Positions 49,211-59,034 are shown, counted from the stretch's first letter. The stretch is DNA of 64,000 nt from Durusdinium trenchii (GCA_963970005.1 CAXAMN010013891.1:1097937-1161936); one strand, 5' to 3'. Translations and numbers: made by a program. The notes: generated by a model not told the origin, from the letters alone.

Positions 49211-49705
49211 CAATTCTTCGAATCCAGATCCAGCGTGCCCAAAGCGTTTCACCGATCTCTCTCCGAGATCTGATCGGAGCAGACAGCTACATCACAGACC
49301 AAGCCAAGCTACTCCGTACAGACAAAGGCATCATTTCTGGCCTACCGTTTTTAAGGGGAATGAATTTCTATGAAATTCTGGATTTGAGTGGAAGATATGG
49401 CGACCTTCTTCATAACCGCCGAACAAGCTGGCTCGCGTGTGGGGCTCATTGATTTGTATACAAAGCAGCAGTTACTAGATTGGGCACAAAAGTGGGACCA
49501 CAATGGAAAAGACCAGGGAGACTTTAGGAAGTTGCAGCGGAACACCATGAAAATAGACGCTATGAAAAGGGACACCATTCCGAAGAAGGCCAGGAAAAAG
49601 ACCATGAAGTTACAGCAGAATTTCTTGGAACAAACATCAACACTGTTTTCTCTGACGTGGTGCTCCCAAGACTCCGGACGTTGCACAAGGCAGCCTAGCA
49701 CTTGA
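49204..49705 (+). CDS. Frameshifted coding tract
   Basis: First frame: RIQIQRAQSVSPISLRDLIG, ADSYITDQAKLLRTDKGIIS, FLRGMNFYEILDLSGRYG, stop about 49450. From 49388 the next frame takes over: MATFFITAEQAGSRVGLIDL, YTKQQLLDWAQKWDHNGKDQ, GDFRKLQRNTMKIDAMKRDT, TGA 49703-49705. Both halves look like one soluble, lysine-rich protein broken by an indel near 49390. It could be a pseudogene or element remnant; no family named. Confidence 0.4.
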
Positions 49706-49770
49706 CTTCCGTTGGAACCACACACAGGTCATGTTTGCTGGAGCCGAGTGAAGCGACATGACCTGACCTG

Positions 49771-50105
49771 GTGGATAAATTTGAAGTGTCAAAGTCTTGG
49801 TCCACCAGCTGTTCTCGATACGGCTGTTCGGCCCAGAAATATGGGAACGCAGAGGTTTTTTTCCGTTGTGTTCCCCTTCACAGAACGCGCAATCAATCGT
49901 TTGGGAGCGCCATGTTTCGAGAAACCATGTTCCAGCCTTTTTGGGCTGGCTCCAGATGCCCGAGGATTTGTTGTGTTTTCACTGTGGGCGCTGTCTAAGG
50001 ACTGCCCCTTGTCGCGCCATTTGGTGGCCCATCCCGCCCTACGACACGGTGGCGGTGAGTACAGAGGACATCACCTGGTTCCGTGTGCATGTTGCATTTA
50101 CTTAA
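49771..50105 (+). CDS. Coding-like tract, frame unsettled
   Basis: Frame 1: DKFEVSKSWSTSCSRYGCSA, NQSFGSAMFRETMFQPFWAG, TAA about 49998. Frame 2: GWLQMPEDLLCFHCGRCLRT, WWPIPPYDTVAVSTEDITWF, TAA 50103-50105. The second contains a CxxC. Confidence 0.32.
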
Positions 50106-50362
50106 AACTTGGTCTTGCGCGGGGAGGAGCTAGACGGAGCTAGGATAGTGGCCTTCGATCAATCCTTCAAGATCCTTCAAGCATGAAGGGAGCTACAAGG
50201 AGTAGTAAAGGCCCATCTGACGACTGCAGGACACAGAGGTCGATGTGTTCATGATGATCGACCTTCAACGACTTGACTTGATCTCTCAATTTCCATTCGG
50301 GTTAGGAGTTCATGTTGTTTTAATTTGTTTTATATATAGTTATATAGGGGTTCCATAAATTT

Positions 50363-50605
50363 GTGTCCGTACTTCATGCCAATGTCATAGCTATCTACCT
50401 CAAACCGTGGATTGTCTCGATTTCACATCCGAGCGCGGTCCGAGAGCGTTGTTTCGTCTTTCGTGAATTGGACACTGGGTGTTTCTCTCTCATGGATTTG
50501 AACCGGGGTCGGACCCCAATGGGTTGGGTTTTTGGGGAGTCACCTCTGCATTTGGAGGGTCCAACCATGTTCAACCCCTGCGAGGATCCAAGGCACTCAA
50601 CATGA
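50363..50605 (+). CDS. Candidate coding tract
   Basis: Reads VLHANVIAIYLKPWIVSISH, RERCFVFRELDTGCFSLMDL, GWVFGESPLHLEGPTMFNPC, TGA 50603-50605. The antisense frame is open too. Confidence 0.32.
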   Translation: MSVLHANVIAIYLKPWIVSISHPSAVRERCFVFRELDTGCFSLMDLNRGRTPMGWVFGESPLHLEGPTMFNPCEDPRHST

Positions 50606-50667
50606 GATGAGCGAAACTCCTCCTTCCGCAAAATTGTTACGAGTTTCAGAAACCTTCAACAGCAAAA

Positions 50668-51084
50668 GTGTCGTTGTTGTTCGGGACAGGTGATTTTTGG
50701 AGAATGCAAATCAGACGGACCGAAAAAGTTGCTCAATCAGTCGGGCGAAGTCCTCAAAATCGATCCGTTTCAGCAGGAGAAACGAATCCAAAAGGATCAA
50801 CTAAGTATGATGGATGGATGATCAGAAAAGGCATCAATAAAGGACCAACTTCTCTTCGATGGACGCCAAACAAAAAGACAACAAAGGAAGGCCGGACGGT
50901 CCTCTCCCCGGAGCGAACACACTCCCTCAACGGAGTGCCTCGGTTTGAGGACGCGGGCGCGGGGTGGCAAGCTTCCAAGGTGGAGATTTGGCAGTGCCCT
51001 GGCGGAAGAAAAGAGATTTATCCAGTACTTCGTATGTATAAAGGGCTTGGTTTGGGGGGGTGTTTTTTGCAGGGAGAACCTTGA
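50668..51084 (+). CDS. Candidate coding tract, basic
   Basis: 138 codons: RMQIRRTEKVAQSVGRSPQN, RSVSAGETNPKGSTKYDGWM, IRKGINKGPTSLRWTPNKKT, SKVEIWQCPGGRKEIYPVLR, TGA 51082-51084. Lysine/arginine-rich, probably nucleic-acid interacting or disordered. Good uniformity for its length. Confidence 0.38.
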   Translation: MSLLFGTGDFWRMQIRRTEKVAQSVGRSPQNRSVSAGETNPKGSTKYDGWMIRKGINKGPTSLRWTPNKKTTKEGRTVLSPERTHSLNGVPRFEDAGAGWQASKVEIWQCPGGRKEIYPVLRMYKGLGLGGCFLQGEP

Positions 51085-51166
51085 GAACACTTCTAGTGAT
51101 CGGGCTTCTTTGCTGGTTCTGGATGGCTTTTTCCAGCATTGTTGCCATGGGAGGATCTGAACACAT

Positions 51167-52067
51167 GTGAAGTGGCCCAACTCGGTGACTCCCTACCAAT
51201 GGCCGGCGAAATGGCAGTTTGTAGAGAACATCATGAAGCCAAACTCAACGAAGCCAACGTGGCTCTACCATGAAACCCAAACAGTTGGAACGGAACTGAC
51301 CGTCGACCTTCTGGACTCTCTAACTTGTGATGCAAAAATAGGGGTCGAACGTCCACCAGAGCGCCTTCTAGAAGGCCCATTCTCTTGCAGAGGAGGTGAC
51401 TTATGGACGAGGAAGTGCTCACGGAGGGGTATGGTGATGGTCATATTCCTTCCCACGCTCCCCAAAATCGAGGGTGCTGCTCTACAATTGTCAGCTATTG
51501 CCCCCAACTGAAAAGAACCGTCATCAAGATTTTGCCCCAAGATGGAGAAACCTTGCACGTGACGGTTGTATATCACGGTAAGATGAGGGATGAACACGTC
51601 GCTGCAGTTCGAGGGGATTCGATGAACTGGATGGGTCAAACATGGTCAAACAACAGATCAGAAACCCACCAGGGTTTTGCCGCTCCCATGATGTTGACCA
51701 TCTCAGCATATTTGGTGCAACATGTTCCACTGGTGCGAAAGGGGTTCCAACGGTCGGCTGCTCGACCTCGGTGCCAGCTCCGTCGGAGCAAGCTGGTCCT
51801 GGACCAGCGAATCCTCGTGTGAACGAGTTCACTTCGCGAGTTGCCTGGGGAAGCCAACGACCCAGGGAGGACTTGAACCTCCAACTTCGTGCTTGTCAAG
51901 CAGTGTGCAGCCCCCAGACAGCTTGCAAAGACGAAGGTATTGCAGCAAATTGTTTCAACAATGGATTCTGCTCTGCCACCGCTTCGATGACTGTTCGGGA
52001 GTCAGATCTTACGAATGAAGCTGATGTAAATCTATTGAACTTGCTGGTGCAAGCCATTCGCAGATGA
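51167..52067 (+). CDS. Three successive overlapping frames
   Basis: 51167-51400: ELTVDLLDSLTCDAKIGVER. 51403-51720: LKRTVIKILPQDGETLHVTV and VYHGKMRDEHVAAVRGDSMN. 51720-52067: PREDLNLQLRACQAVCSPQT and ASMTVRESDLTNEADVNLLN, then LLVQAIRR, TGA 52065-52067. Successive frame changes without room for introns point to a decayed gene or element. Confidence 0.33.
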
Positions 52068-52233
52068 CGGCGGCAATAAAGCCCCGGTCAAAAGTCAAAG
52101 CCAGACACTCAGACACTCGATCCTTGTCCTAAGTTACTCAGGGTATCTCAGGGTCAATTTCGCTGACGCCTTAGGCCGCCTTACCCATTAGGCAACGTCC
52201 TAGGTCCTAGGTCACCTCTCCTCCGGAACTCTC

Positions 52234-52922
52234 GTGACGATCGGAAGCGGACCGGAGGCTGTCAACGCGTACGCTCGTCAGCTGTCCGAGCCCACGGGAT
52301 CCTCTCCTGTCCGAGCTGAAGGGCCGTGGCGGGGGACGGTTAGTATTATACGTCGTGGCAGCCAGTGGGTTCAGGACGAAACTGCAGCTGAAGATGGAGA
52401 AGCTGGAAGAATTGGGTTGGAAGACGAGTTCAAGAGAGATCTCGACGGATTGACGAAACAGTCCTTGGGTCAAGAACATTGGCTACGCTTGGAGTTCTTA
52501 GATCACTGTTTCAAAAGCATTCAAGCCCAAGACAGAAGGATTGCAGCTGACCCCAAGGCTGGGCTCTGCGTCGCCGGCGTCGCTGGGCTCTGCGTAGCCA
52601 GGTTGGCATTCGACCGCCGTCGGGACAGGAGGTGTCACAGAAAGTCCGGGATCAGGAAGAACATGTTCACTTGCTGGCGGCATTGAAGAACAACAGGCTG
52701 AGGGTTGCAGTGCATCGCGTGGCTGCAGAAGCGTTGACAGAGTTGAAGAACAATCTGGAAGAAAACGAAGAACTGGCAGAGAGGGAGAAAGAAATGCAAG
52801 AACTGAAGACATTGGAAGTGAATTATACCAGCGTAGACCCCAAACAGTTTGTGTCTTTATGGAGTAAGCCAGAGACGAAATGTCAAACAGTCAACGGCTC
52901 AAACCGTTTCAGCTCGCGGTGA
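52234..52922 (+). CDS. Acidic coiled-coil coding tract with one frame change
   Basis: First frame: GLEDEFKRDLDGLTKQSLGQ, EHWLRLEFLDHCFKSIQAQD. The frame changes near a doubled 24-bp unit (GCTGGGCTCTGCGTCGCCGG...) at 52558-52602. Then RPPSGQEVSQKVRDQEEHVH, ALTELKNNLEENEELAEREK, EMQELKTLEVNYTSVDPKQF, TGA 52920-52922. The second half has clear heptads and should form a coiled coil. Confidence 0.42.
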
Positions 52923-53084
52923 TGAACTCGGACCTTCTGGGTTTGTTCCAGCGCTTGGCTCAATTGGCTCAAGGTCAGGACCAACAATTCAGACGAAAAC
53001 AGAACATACGCTAATCTATTGAATATGCTGAGTTGTACTGACATGTGGCTTTATCATGCTTTGTTTGGTTAAAAGATGTTAAAG

Positions 53085-53275
53085 GCTTTCAACCTAAAGC
53101 AAAGAGACAAGTGGAGACCCGGCCAAGGCCAAGAGTATCTAACCAGGAGACACGCAAGAGACAACTCCGGCCAAGTGTATCCAGAGTAGTCTGAGGCAAG
53201 CGGAGACAAGTGTAACAAGACGGGAGACAAGAGCATATGAAATCACTTGGCCAAGAGTGTAAACTATGATTTGAT
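53085..53275. repeat. Loose GGAGACAAG / GGCCAAGxGTAT array
   Basis: The words GGCCAAG(A/T)GTAT and (A/G)GAGACAAG recur about three to five times each. Confidence 0.55.
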
Positions 53276-53360
53276 TTTGGGACTCTTGTGAGAAAGGGCA
53301 CCTTTGAGTTGGAAAAAGTTGCAGCTCATCGTACACTGACGGAACACACTCCATTCCACA

Positions 53361-53567
53361 TTTAATGGGATTCGCTAGGCAGCGATCTTGCTGATACAGC
53401 CGCCGAAACAGCGCGGAACCGATACGAATTTGCTTTGAATGAAGATGAGACGGAGCACCGTCACTCCGTTCAGCGTGCTTGCTCACAGCTCAGGCTCCGC
53501 TTGGCAGGTCGTGGGGGGCTGGTGATTGCACACCGGGACAACGGAACCAAAGTGTTTTGGACTTGAG
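53361..53567 (+). CDS. Fragment with RNase-H-like ending motif
   Basis: Reads GSDLADTAAETARNRYEFAL, NEDETEHRHSVQRACSQLRL, AGRGGLVIAHRDNGTKVFWT, TGA 53565-53567. G-(S/N)-D-x-A-D-x-A-A resembles the last acidic motif of RNase H domains in LINE-type retroelements. There is no second catalytic motif in view, so this is a weak assignment. Confidence 0.37.
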
Positions 53568-53889
53568 GCATCAGCCCCAAAGATCAGTGGCTGACGAGCC
53601 AACTCACTCGATCCCAGCAAGCCACTGCACTCGTTCAAAAGAGAATGCCTGCTCCGCTTCTCTCATGGAAAGAGATGGCGTTTGTTCGATCCTGGTACAT
53701 GCAGGGCGCCAAAACAAACACCTGTGGCTTCCGATGCCGGCCACAGCTGCCACAGTCCTCAGGACTTTCCCACTGTTCGACTTGGATAGTGTCCAGCCAC
53801 TGGTTCAGGTGGCCCCACTGGACACTGATTTCGCCGTTAGGTCGTGGACTTGTCTCTGGCCAAAGTGCCGGGGGGCTCGCACCCCTTAA
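53568..53889 (+). CDS. Coding-like tract after a frame change
   Basis: The frame beginning at 53479 becomes the better one here: RSVADEPTHSIPASHCTRSK, ASLMERDGVCSILVHAGRQN, FPLFDLDSVQPLVQVAPLDT, TAA 53887-53889. Follows directly on the RNase-H-like fragment. Confidence 0.33.
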
Positions 53890-54402
53890 CCACGGGAAAA
53901 GGGTTAGTTATACGTCGCAGTCTCGGCTCGATTGTCGGACGGGGAGCCCCGTGCTTTGTCTCTTGCGCTGGTTTTGCTATGTTTTGCTAGTTCGTTTGTT
54001 TGGTCGTCATGGTTGGTCCTTTTTCCGTTTAAGAGACACCCAGTGTTGGCCCCATTGTCATGGACATGTGGTACTTGGACAACCTTGGTTGAAGTCTTGA
54101 TGTCTCCGGTTGATCCTATTCCTTTGTTTGTTCACGAAACGGGTTTGTTGGAAGATCGTTGCCGTGTTTGTTTTCTGAGCTACCATCTTGTCTACTGTTG
54201 CTTTGGTCTGTGTGGTGTTCGGTGTTTTTCACGCTCCCTGACACACAATCTCCGTCTCTTGCTGTTTTGTCGTCGGCTGCCTTTGTTCTGTGCTCGTCGT
54301 TTTTGCGAGCACGTCTCTCGGAAGCGAACATGAAGCCGTTTGTGGTGCAGTGTCTAGTGCCATCAGATTCGACATCGGCCACACAGGCACCCTTGATGCT
54401 CT

Positions 54403-54693
54403 GTGGAAATGTTTGCAAGAGCAAGCTCCGGCTTCGTTGTGCACGCAGCTAAAGACCAGGAATCTCAAGCCCTTGCTTCTCCAATGGCGGTGCAAACTGA
54501 CTGGACAGGGCAAGCGATGTACGCAAACGATGTTCGGATGAGCCGTTGCGTGTCAAAACGAACTGCCGACCACCCCAAGTTGTTTCAACAGGTCTTTTGG
54601 GGTCAAAACTCAGGTTTTGAACGCGAACAACACAAAACCTTGGCGGCTAGCGCGGTGAAGTGGCTCTTTTTTCAAAACAGAGGGGCCGGCTGA
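54403..54693 (+). CDS. Candidate coding tract
   Basis: Reads MFARASSGFVVHAAKDQESQ, ALASPMAVQTDWTGQAMYAN, VSKRTADHPKLFQQVFWGQN, QHKTLAASAVKWLFFQNRGA, TGA 54691-54693. Uniform coding look over 96 codons. No family recognised. Confidence 0.4.
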   Translation: MEMFARASSGFVVHAAKDQESQALASPMAVQTDWTGQAMYANDVRMSRCVSKRTADHPKLFQQVFWGQNSGFEREQHKTLAASAVKWLFFQNRGAG

Positions 54694-54868
54694 GCCCCCG
54701 TAGGGGTGTTTGTGGTTCTTCTATGTTCTTCCCATTAGATCTACTAGCCAGAGGTTGCCTCGCCACAGCTGTGTTTGGATACCGGATTGGTTGAAGTGTC
54801 GGTAGGTTAAGGCAAGGGTTGGGACTTCACACGTGTGTATTCGATCGAAATCCTTGTTTGGTTTGCAG

Positions 54869-54973
54869 TTCCGTCCGACGCCCTTTTCCGTCGTCCACCG
54901 CGTCGTCAACCCCAGTCCAGTCCGAACTGCCTTTCTGAAAGTGTTCTCCGCTGAGGATTGGGCCGGGCGATGA
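54869..54973 (+). CDS. Probable short last exon
   Basis: The acceptor CCTTGTTTGGTTTGCAG opens, in phase 0, FRPTPFSVVHRVVNPSPVRT, AFLKVFSAEDWAGR, TGA 54971-54973. A second frame from ATG 54970 (MRPQTMTGRFDEFIAGMKKR) overlaps the stop. Confidence 0.43.
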   Translation, partial: FRPTPFSVVHRVVNPSPVRTAFLKVFSAEDWAGR

Positions 54974-55055
54974 GGCCCCAGACAATGACCGGGAGGTTCG
55001 ACGAATTCATCGCCGGCATGAAAAAGAGATGGAGGTCCGAGAACACCATACTATC

Positions 55056-55164
55056 ATAATGCCCAAACACGACTAATGGCTGCCATAGATGCCGATGACT
55101 TGGGGTGGTTTTGTGGATCAATGTAGGCATATATGGCATACATGGAGTGTTTGGGAATTATTAT
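55056..55164. mobile_element. TIR element, family 4, copy 1
   Basis: Left arm diverged (ATAATGCCCAAACACGAC), right arm GGCATATATGGCATACATGG, AGTGTTTGGGAATTATT. The GGGGTGGTTTTG(T/G)GG(A/G)TCAATGTAGG core is shared with copy 2. Confidence 0.8.
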
Positions 55165-55357
55165 GACATGGTGTCCTTGTCTGTGCCTTTAAGGGCCTTT
55201 ATGCCAGTGGATTGTCACATATTATCTATACTTGATGACTGCAAGGGGGGTAAAGCCTTGGTGAATTTAAACGCAGTTGACCAACCAGAAGCACACACCA
55301 CCAAGTAAGTGATGAAGACCCTTTCAGAGCTAAGCAGCTAAGCTAAAGTTAACCCCC

Positions 55358-55483
55358 ATGGCTGTAAGTACACCAAGGCCAGCTGGTGCTACACCGGACT
55401 GTCAGCCCTTTGCCTCGTATCTGTTGGATTCGTCGAAGGCAGGTCACCATGCCGCAGTTCATTTGGTCCTGAAGGCAGAACAT
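55358..55483 (+). CDS. Frame interrupted by inverted-repeat element, 5' part
   Basis: ATG 55358: MAVSTPRPAGATPDCQPFAS, YLLDSSKAGHHAAVHLVLKA, EHLL, then runs into the element at 55484, where a stop follows. The 3' part resumes in the same frame at 55592. Confidence 0.35.
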
Positions 55484-55592
55484 TTATTATACCCAGACAC
55501 TCCATGTATGCCATATATGCCTACATTGGGGTGGTTTTGGGGGTCAATGTAGGCATATATGGCAGTCCCATGGAGTGTCTGGGTATTATAAA
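55484..55592. mobile_element. TIR element, family 4, copy 2
   Basis: Arms TTATTATACCCAGACACTCC / GGAGTGTCTGGGTATTATAA, and inner ATGCCATATATGCCTACATT / AATGTAGGCATATATGGCA. Nearly intact. Confidence 0.88.
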
Positions 55593-55816
55593 TGCAACCT
55601 CCGATTGCCGAGCCAATAGTTGTCTTGGCCCTCCTTGGTGCACCATCTCTCAATTCGGGAGTGGTTCCAAGAAAGGGAATCAGCATCCACTTCACCACTC
55701 AGGTACTCTCATCGATTCTCATCCAAGAGGGTGTGGTTTGCAGAGCGCTGACTGAACGGATGGGAAGGCCTTCTTATCCTCGACAGTTGAGTATTCAAAG
55801 GAAAGCCACAATGTAG
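55592..55816 (+). CDS. Frame interrupted by inverted-repeat element, 3' part
   Basis: Reads MQPPIAEPIVVLALLGAPSL, ISIHFTTQVLSSILIQEGVV, CRALTERMGRPSYPRQLSIQ, TAG 55814-55816. Same reading phase as 55358-55483 across the element. Either the element is an intron (introner) or it broke the gene. Confidence 0.36.
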   Translation: MQPPIAEPIVVLALLGAPSLNSGVVPRKGISIHFTTQVLSSILIQEGVVCRALTERMGRPSYPRQLSIQRKATM

Positions 55817-55866
55817 CTGGGGGTTCATATACAATTGCTCATCCTACGTTCGATCTGTGACAAGTC

Positions 55867-56157
55867 ATGGTACCAACTCTGCCTGGGGGAGCGAAGCAGG
55901 AACAGGTCGCCCACATTCGGCTTGACCCAGTGCTTGCAGCAGAATATCCTGAGGACCCAGGACGACATCAACCAGCAATCTGGGTCACCCTTGGTTTGGC
56001 CAAGCTCATGCTCTACGATGGGTCTTTGGATCTGTTCTTTTGTGGCCACAACCTGCCACCAACATCGGAATTGCATAGAATTGCCAACTGGATTCTCTTC
56101 ACGTCGGCGTCGCTCACCGGTGGCGAACGAGTTTGCGGTCTCGCTGCCGATCGGTGA
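55867..56157 (+). CDS. Candidate coding tract
   Basis: ATG 55867: MVPTLPGGAKQEQVAHIRLD, AAEYPEDPGRHQPAIWVTLG, LAKLMLYDGSLDLFFCGHNL, TGA 56155-56157. The minus strand is open for 164 codons (55825-56319) and is the alternative. Confidence 0.34.
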   Translation: MVPTLPGGAKQEQVAHIRLDPVLAAEYPEDPGRHQPAIWVTLGLAKLMLYDGSLDLFFCGHNLPPTSELHRIANWILFTSASLTGGERVCGLAADR

Positions 56158-56168
56158 CGGCGTGGCAG

Positions 56169-56312
56169 GTGGCGGGTGATGCGTCCGCGCACCCCGAGCT
56201 GGAACGGTTGGTCGGGACGAATTCCCGGTGCATCTTTCAGCCGGGGGGACCCATTTTGTTTCGGGACGAGCTGGGTGGCGCTGAACTGGGCGCTGAACTG
56301 GTTCCTGTTTGA
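56169..56312 (+). CDS. Probable last exon
   Basis: The acceptor GACGGCGTGGCAG opens, in phase 0, VAGDASAHPELERLVGTNSR, CIFQPGGPILFRDELGGAEL, GAELVPV, TGA 56310-56312. GGCGCTGAACTG is doubled at the end. Strong first-position bias. Confidence 0.42.
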   Translation: MAGDASAHPELERLVGTNSRCIFQPGGPILFRDELGGAELGAELVPV

Positions 56313-56642
56313 CGTGCAAGGGCGACAGGGAAGCCAGAAGACACTAGAGGATGAAAGGAGAAGGTTGATAGAAATTGGATGCTGGGGTATACTGGAGTAT
56401 CAGAACCATGTAAATCATGTACCTTTTAAGTAGAATGTTGATGCACTATGATACACTAGACCTACTCTGTACCTTTTCTACCCAAGCGTGTGCTGGAGTG
56501 ACTGCCGGAGTGGTCAGGCTAGGCTGCTGGGCCCAGAAGTCAAGGTAGGTGGCTTCTCCAAGGGCCATTCTACTTCACTTTCAGGATAGTCCACTTGGAA
56601 GAGTAAAATCATGTTCACTTCGCTTCGAAAAGACGACAGCTT

Positions 56643-56990
56643 GTGTTTGCCAAATCCCTTCCCCACTGGTTGACCCTGCCATGCGAAGAAGGCAATGCGT
56701 TCTGCCACTCGTCCGTTCGTTCTGCCACGACGACGAACGAACACCCTTCTCCGTCGTTCTGCCGTCGTAACCTGCCGTCGTGCCACGGCTTCACGGCCGG
56801 TTCGATGGCTTCACGGCTTCACGGCCCGAGCGGAGAGGGACCGTCGACCGAGCGACCCGAGGTGCCACAACCGGCCCTTCGACATCTACGCGGCCATTTT
56901 CCCCTGGCCTCCCATGGCGGGGCCGTGGTGGACGTGGACGTGAAAACGCCCAACGTGTCGATGTATCTAGGTTGGGATGGGTCCACTTAG
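56643..56990 (+). CDS. Candidate coding tract
   Basis: Reads LTLPCEEGNAFCHSSVRSAT, GPSGEGPSTERPEVPQPALR, FPLASHGGAVVDVDVKTPNV, TAG 56988-56990. GGCTTCACGG occurs three times at 56785-56824. A second frame (RPFDIYAAIFPWPPMAGPWW) is open too. Confidence 0.33.
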   Translation: MFAKSLPHWLTLPCEEGNAFCHSSVRSATTTNEHPSPSFCRRNLPSCHGFTAGSMASRLHGPSGEGPSTERPEVPQPALRHLRGHFPLASHGGAVVDVDVKTPNVSMYLGWDGST

Positions 56991-56999
56991 AGCAACCAC

Positions 57000-57940
57000 C
57001 AAAAAGAGAGATCCAAAACCAAGCAATCAGTTTGCATGGACTGTTTTGGGGACTTCTAATTGTAGTCCATATCCTGTTCGTCCACTGCCATCACTGAGGT
57101 CTTGAAATCTAACAGAGGAGCACCATCATAGATTGTGTTTGGCCATTCATGGCCTGGAAATTGTCCAATAGAATCCCTAGGGCTCCAAGTACCTTCTAAG
57201 AAGGCGTTTGGGGTGGGTTTAGAGGGAGGAGGTACTTGGAGCCCTAGAACAGGACTTCGACCAAGCAGGTGTGCTTGAATAGCAAATAGCGTTCAATGGA
57301 CAGTTGAACGTCACCCTCTTGTGGCCGGTGTTCCTTTGTTTCCGGAGATCCAACTGACTGGACCTATGTAGAGATGGACCCAACATGATGTGGAGCGGGA
57401 TTCGTTTTGGTGGAAGCGATCCATTTCGGAGATCGCGCGATCCATTTCGGTGGACTCGTTGCCTCGAACCTGGTTCTGAAAAAACGACATCCGCTGCGGA
57501 TTTAGATGTTCACCAAGGTTTCGTGCGAAGGCAGCTAAAATCCACTGGGTCCGATTGTGTGACAGAAGTTGTTTCTGTTTGATCCTTTTCTTATGGATTT
57601 CTTGTGGAGTAGATTGGCTATGAAATGAAACAATCGACAAAATCACCAGGAAATGGCGATATGAATTCATATCCATTTGCATTTGTCAACCCGCCTACCA
57701 ACATGGCTTTACACCTCGATATGGGGGTTTGATGAATCAACTGTCTACATGATGCGTTTCGGCTTCGTTTTTTTGGTTTCTCCGTCGGTCCGTTAAACCG
57801 CTGATGGCCAGGAACCTTCCCAGAACCCCGAGGACGGAACATCTGAGTACAGCAGAGCAGACTCCAAATCCCTGGCGAGATGAAGCCGGCCTGCATTCTG
57901 GGCAGATTTTGCGTGTTCTAAACCATTTGACATGACATCA
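57000..57940. other. Hairpin and strand-ambiguous open frames
   Basis: 57178-57246 is an inverted repeat. 57385-57582 is open on both strands (plus: SEKTTSAADLDVHQGFVRRQ; minus: MQMDMNSYRHFLVILSIVSF). GATCCATTTCGG is doubled. No borders found. Confidence 0.3.
57178..57246. repeat. 17-bp perfect inverted repeat
   Basis: TAGGGCTCCAAGTACCT / AGGTACTTGGAGCCCTA around a G-rich 35-bp loop; MITE-like, single copy here. Confidence 0.85.
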
Positions 57941-57982
57941 TGTGTGTGTGTGTGTGTCTTGTTTGCGGGTTCCTGTTTTCAG

Positions 57983-58261
57983 GTGCCAAGTGCGTCCGTC
58001 CCACAGGACCTCTACCAAAGCCTTTGCTTTCTCGCCGGCTGGGCCGTCCTGCGCGAGAACGAGCACTACGCCGCTCAGCTCTCGCGGTTGGGTCGTTGGG
58101 AACTCCCTGACCCAAGTCCTGGCCGGAGCGACCCGGAGCGGGACCCCGAACCGAACTCACGGAAGAACCACCACCGGTCGCCGACCAAAAACCTACTAGA
58201 CTCTAGACGACCCCTGCCTGTCGATGGATGGGCAGATGTTCGACCTGGGACCGAGGGATGA
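57983..58261 (+). CDS. Probable last exon, best-bordered exon of the right end
   Basis: A (GT)n run, then CGGGTTCCTGTTTTCAG as acceptor. Phase 0 for 92 codons: VPSASVPQDLYQSLCFLAGW, AVLRENEHYAAQLSRLGRWE, then a proline/aspartate-rich tail (SDPERDPEPNSRKNHHRSPT) and TGA 58259-58261. The N-terminal half looks like a helical domain, the tail disordered. No family recognised. A donor before the stop cannot be excluded. Confidence 0.5.
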   Translation: MPSASVPQDLYQSLCFLAGWAVLRENEHYAAQLSRLGRWELPDPSPGRSDPERDPEPNSRKNHHRSPTKNLLDSRRPLPVDGWADVRPGTEG

Positions 58262-58429
58262 CCGACGCGCGAGATGTGGATCCTCCCGAGATGTGGGGGA
58301 GATCCATCCAAGGCGCCTGGACTTCATAGGGGATTTCACTGTCATCCTGGGAATCCCTGAACTGTTAAAATGGGATGAGAAATGACATGTTTCTCCAAAG
58401 ACTGCCATTTGTAAAGAGGACCCGAAGTT

Positions 58430-58645
58430 GTGATGACTACGGCGCTTCATTTCAGCACACCTCTCCTAATACCTCCATCCATTTTTTCTGGACGCCTGGG
58501 CCACGGCTGGGCCACCGGCCACAGGTTCAGCCTTCCGTCACGACCTCACCTCACGTCACACACCGGCCATGACGGTCACGACCCTCCGCGTGGCCCGTTG
58601 CCGTGGCGCCGTGTGAGGTCCAATGGCTCAACGCCTGGAGACTGA
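58430..58645 (+). CDS. Weak candidate
   Basis: Histidine/proline-rich frame (HLTSHTGHDGHDPPRGPLPW), TGA 58643-58645; low-complexity, no borders. Confidence 0.22.
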   Translation: MMTTALHFSTPLLIPPSIFSGRLGHGWATGHRFSLPSRPHLTSHTGHDGHDPPRGPLPWRRVRSNGSTPGD

Positions 58646-58692
58646 GTGGGTGACGTGAGGGTGCCGTGGCGTTTCACGGCCCCAGAAGAGTT

Positions 58693-59034
58693 CTAAGGGA
58701 TACTAAGGGTGATTGTGGTCCAAAAAAAGTAGATCGAAAATGCATAGCATAGAATAGAAGTCTGTGAATCCCCACCAAAAGGTGGATTGGAAACCGTGCC
58801 ACTATCTGTTTTGGGAACCCTTTCGATGATGAGCTTCAGGAATTGGACATCAAAACCTTTCAAGACCAGATGAGGTCGGAACGGATGACTTAGCCGCCCA
58901 AACGCCAACTCTCGTCCCGTCGGGTTTAGGGAGAAACGAAGGTCACGGTGCCTGTCTTCTATATGTGTTGTATGTGTTGTATGTAGAGAGAATCCGTTTG
59001 TGGATCCTGTTTTTGTCTTCGCGTGGTTAGCCAC
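58693..59034. CDS. Coding-like island, strand ambiguous
   Basis: Plus from AAAAG 58782: NPFDDELQELDIKTFQDQMR, TAG about 58892. Minus, 113 codons from ATG: HLVLKGFDVQFLKLIIERVP. The two are in-phase mirrors. Minus is longer, plus is more acidic. Confidence 0.3.
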
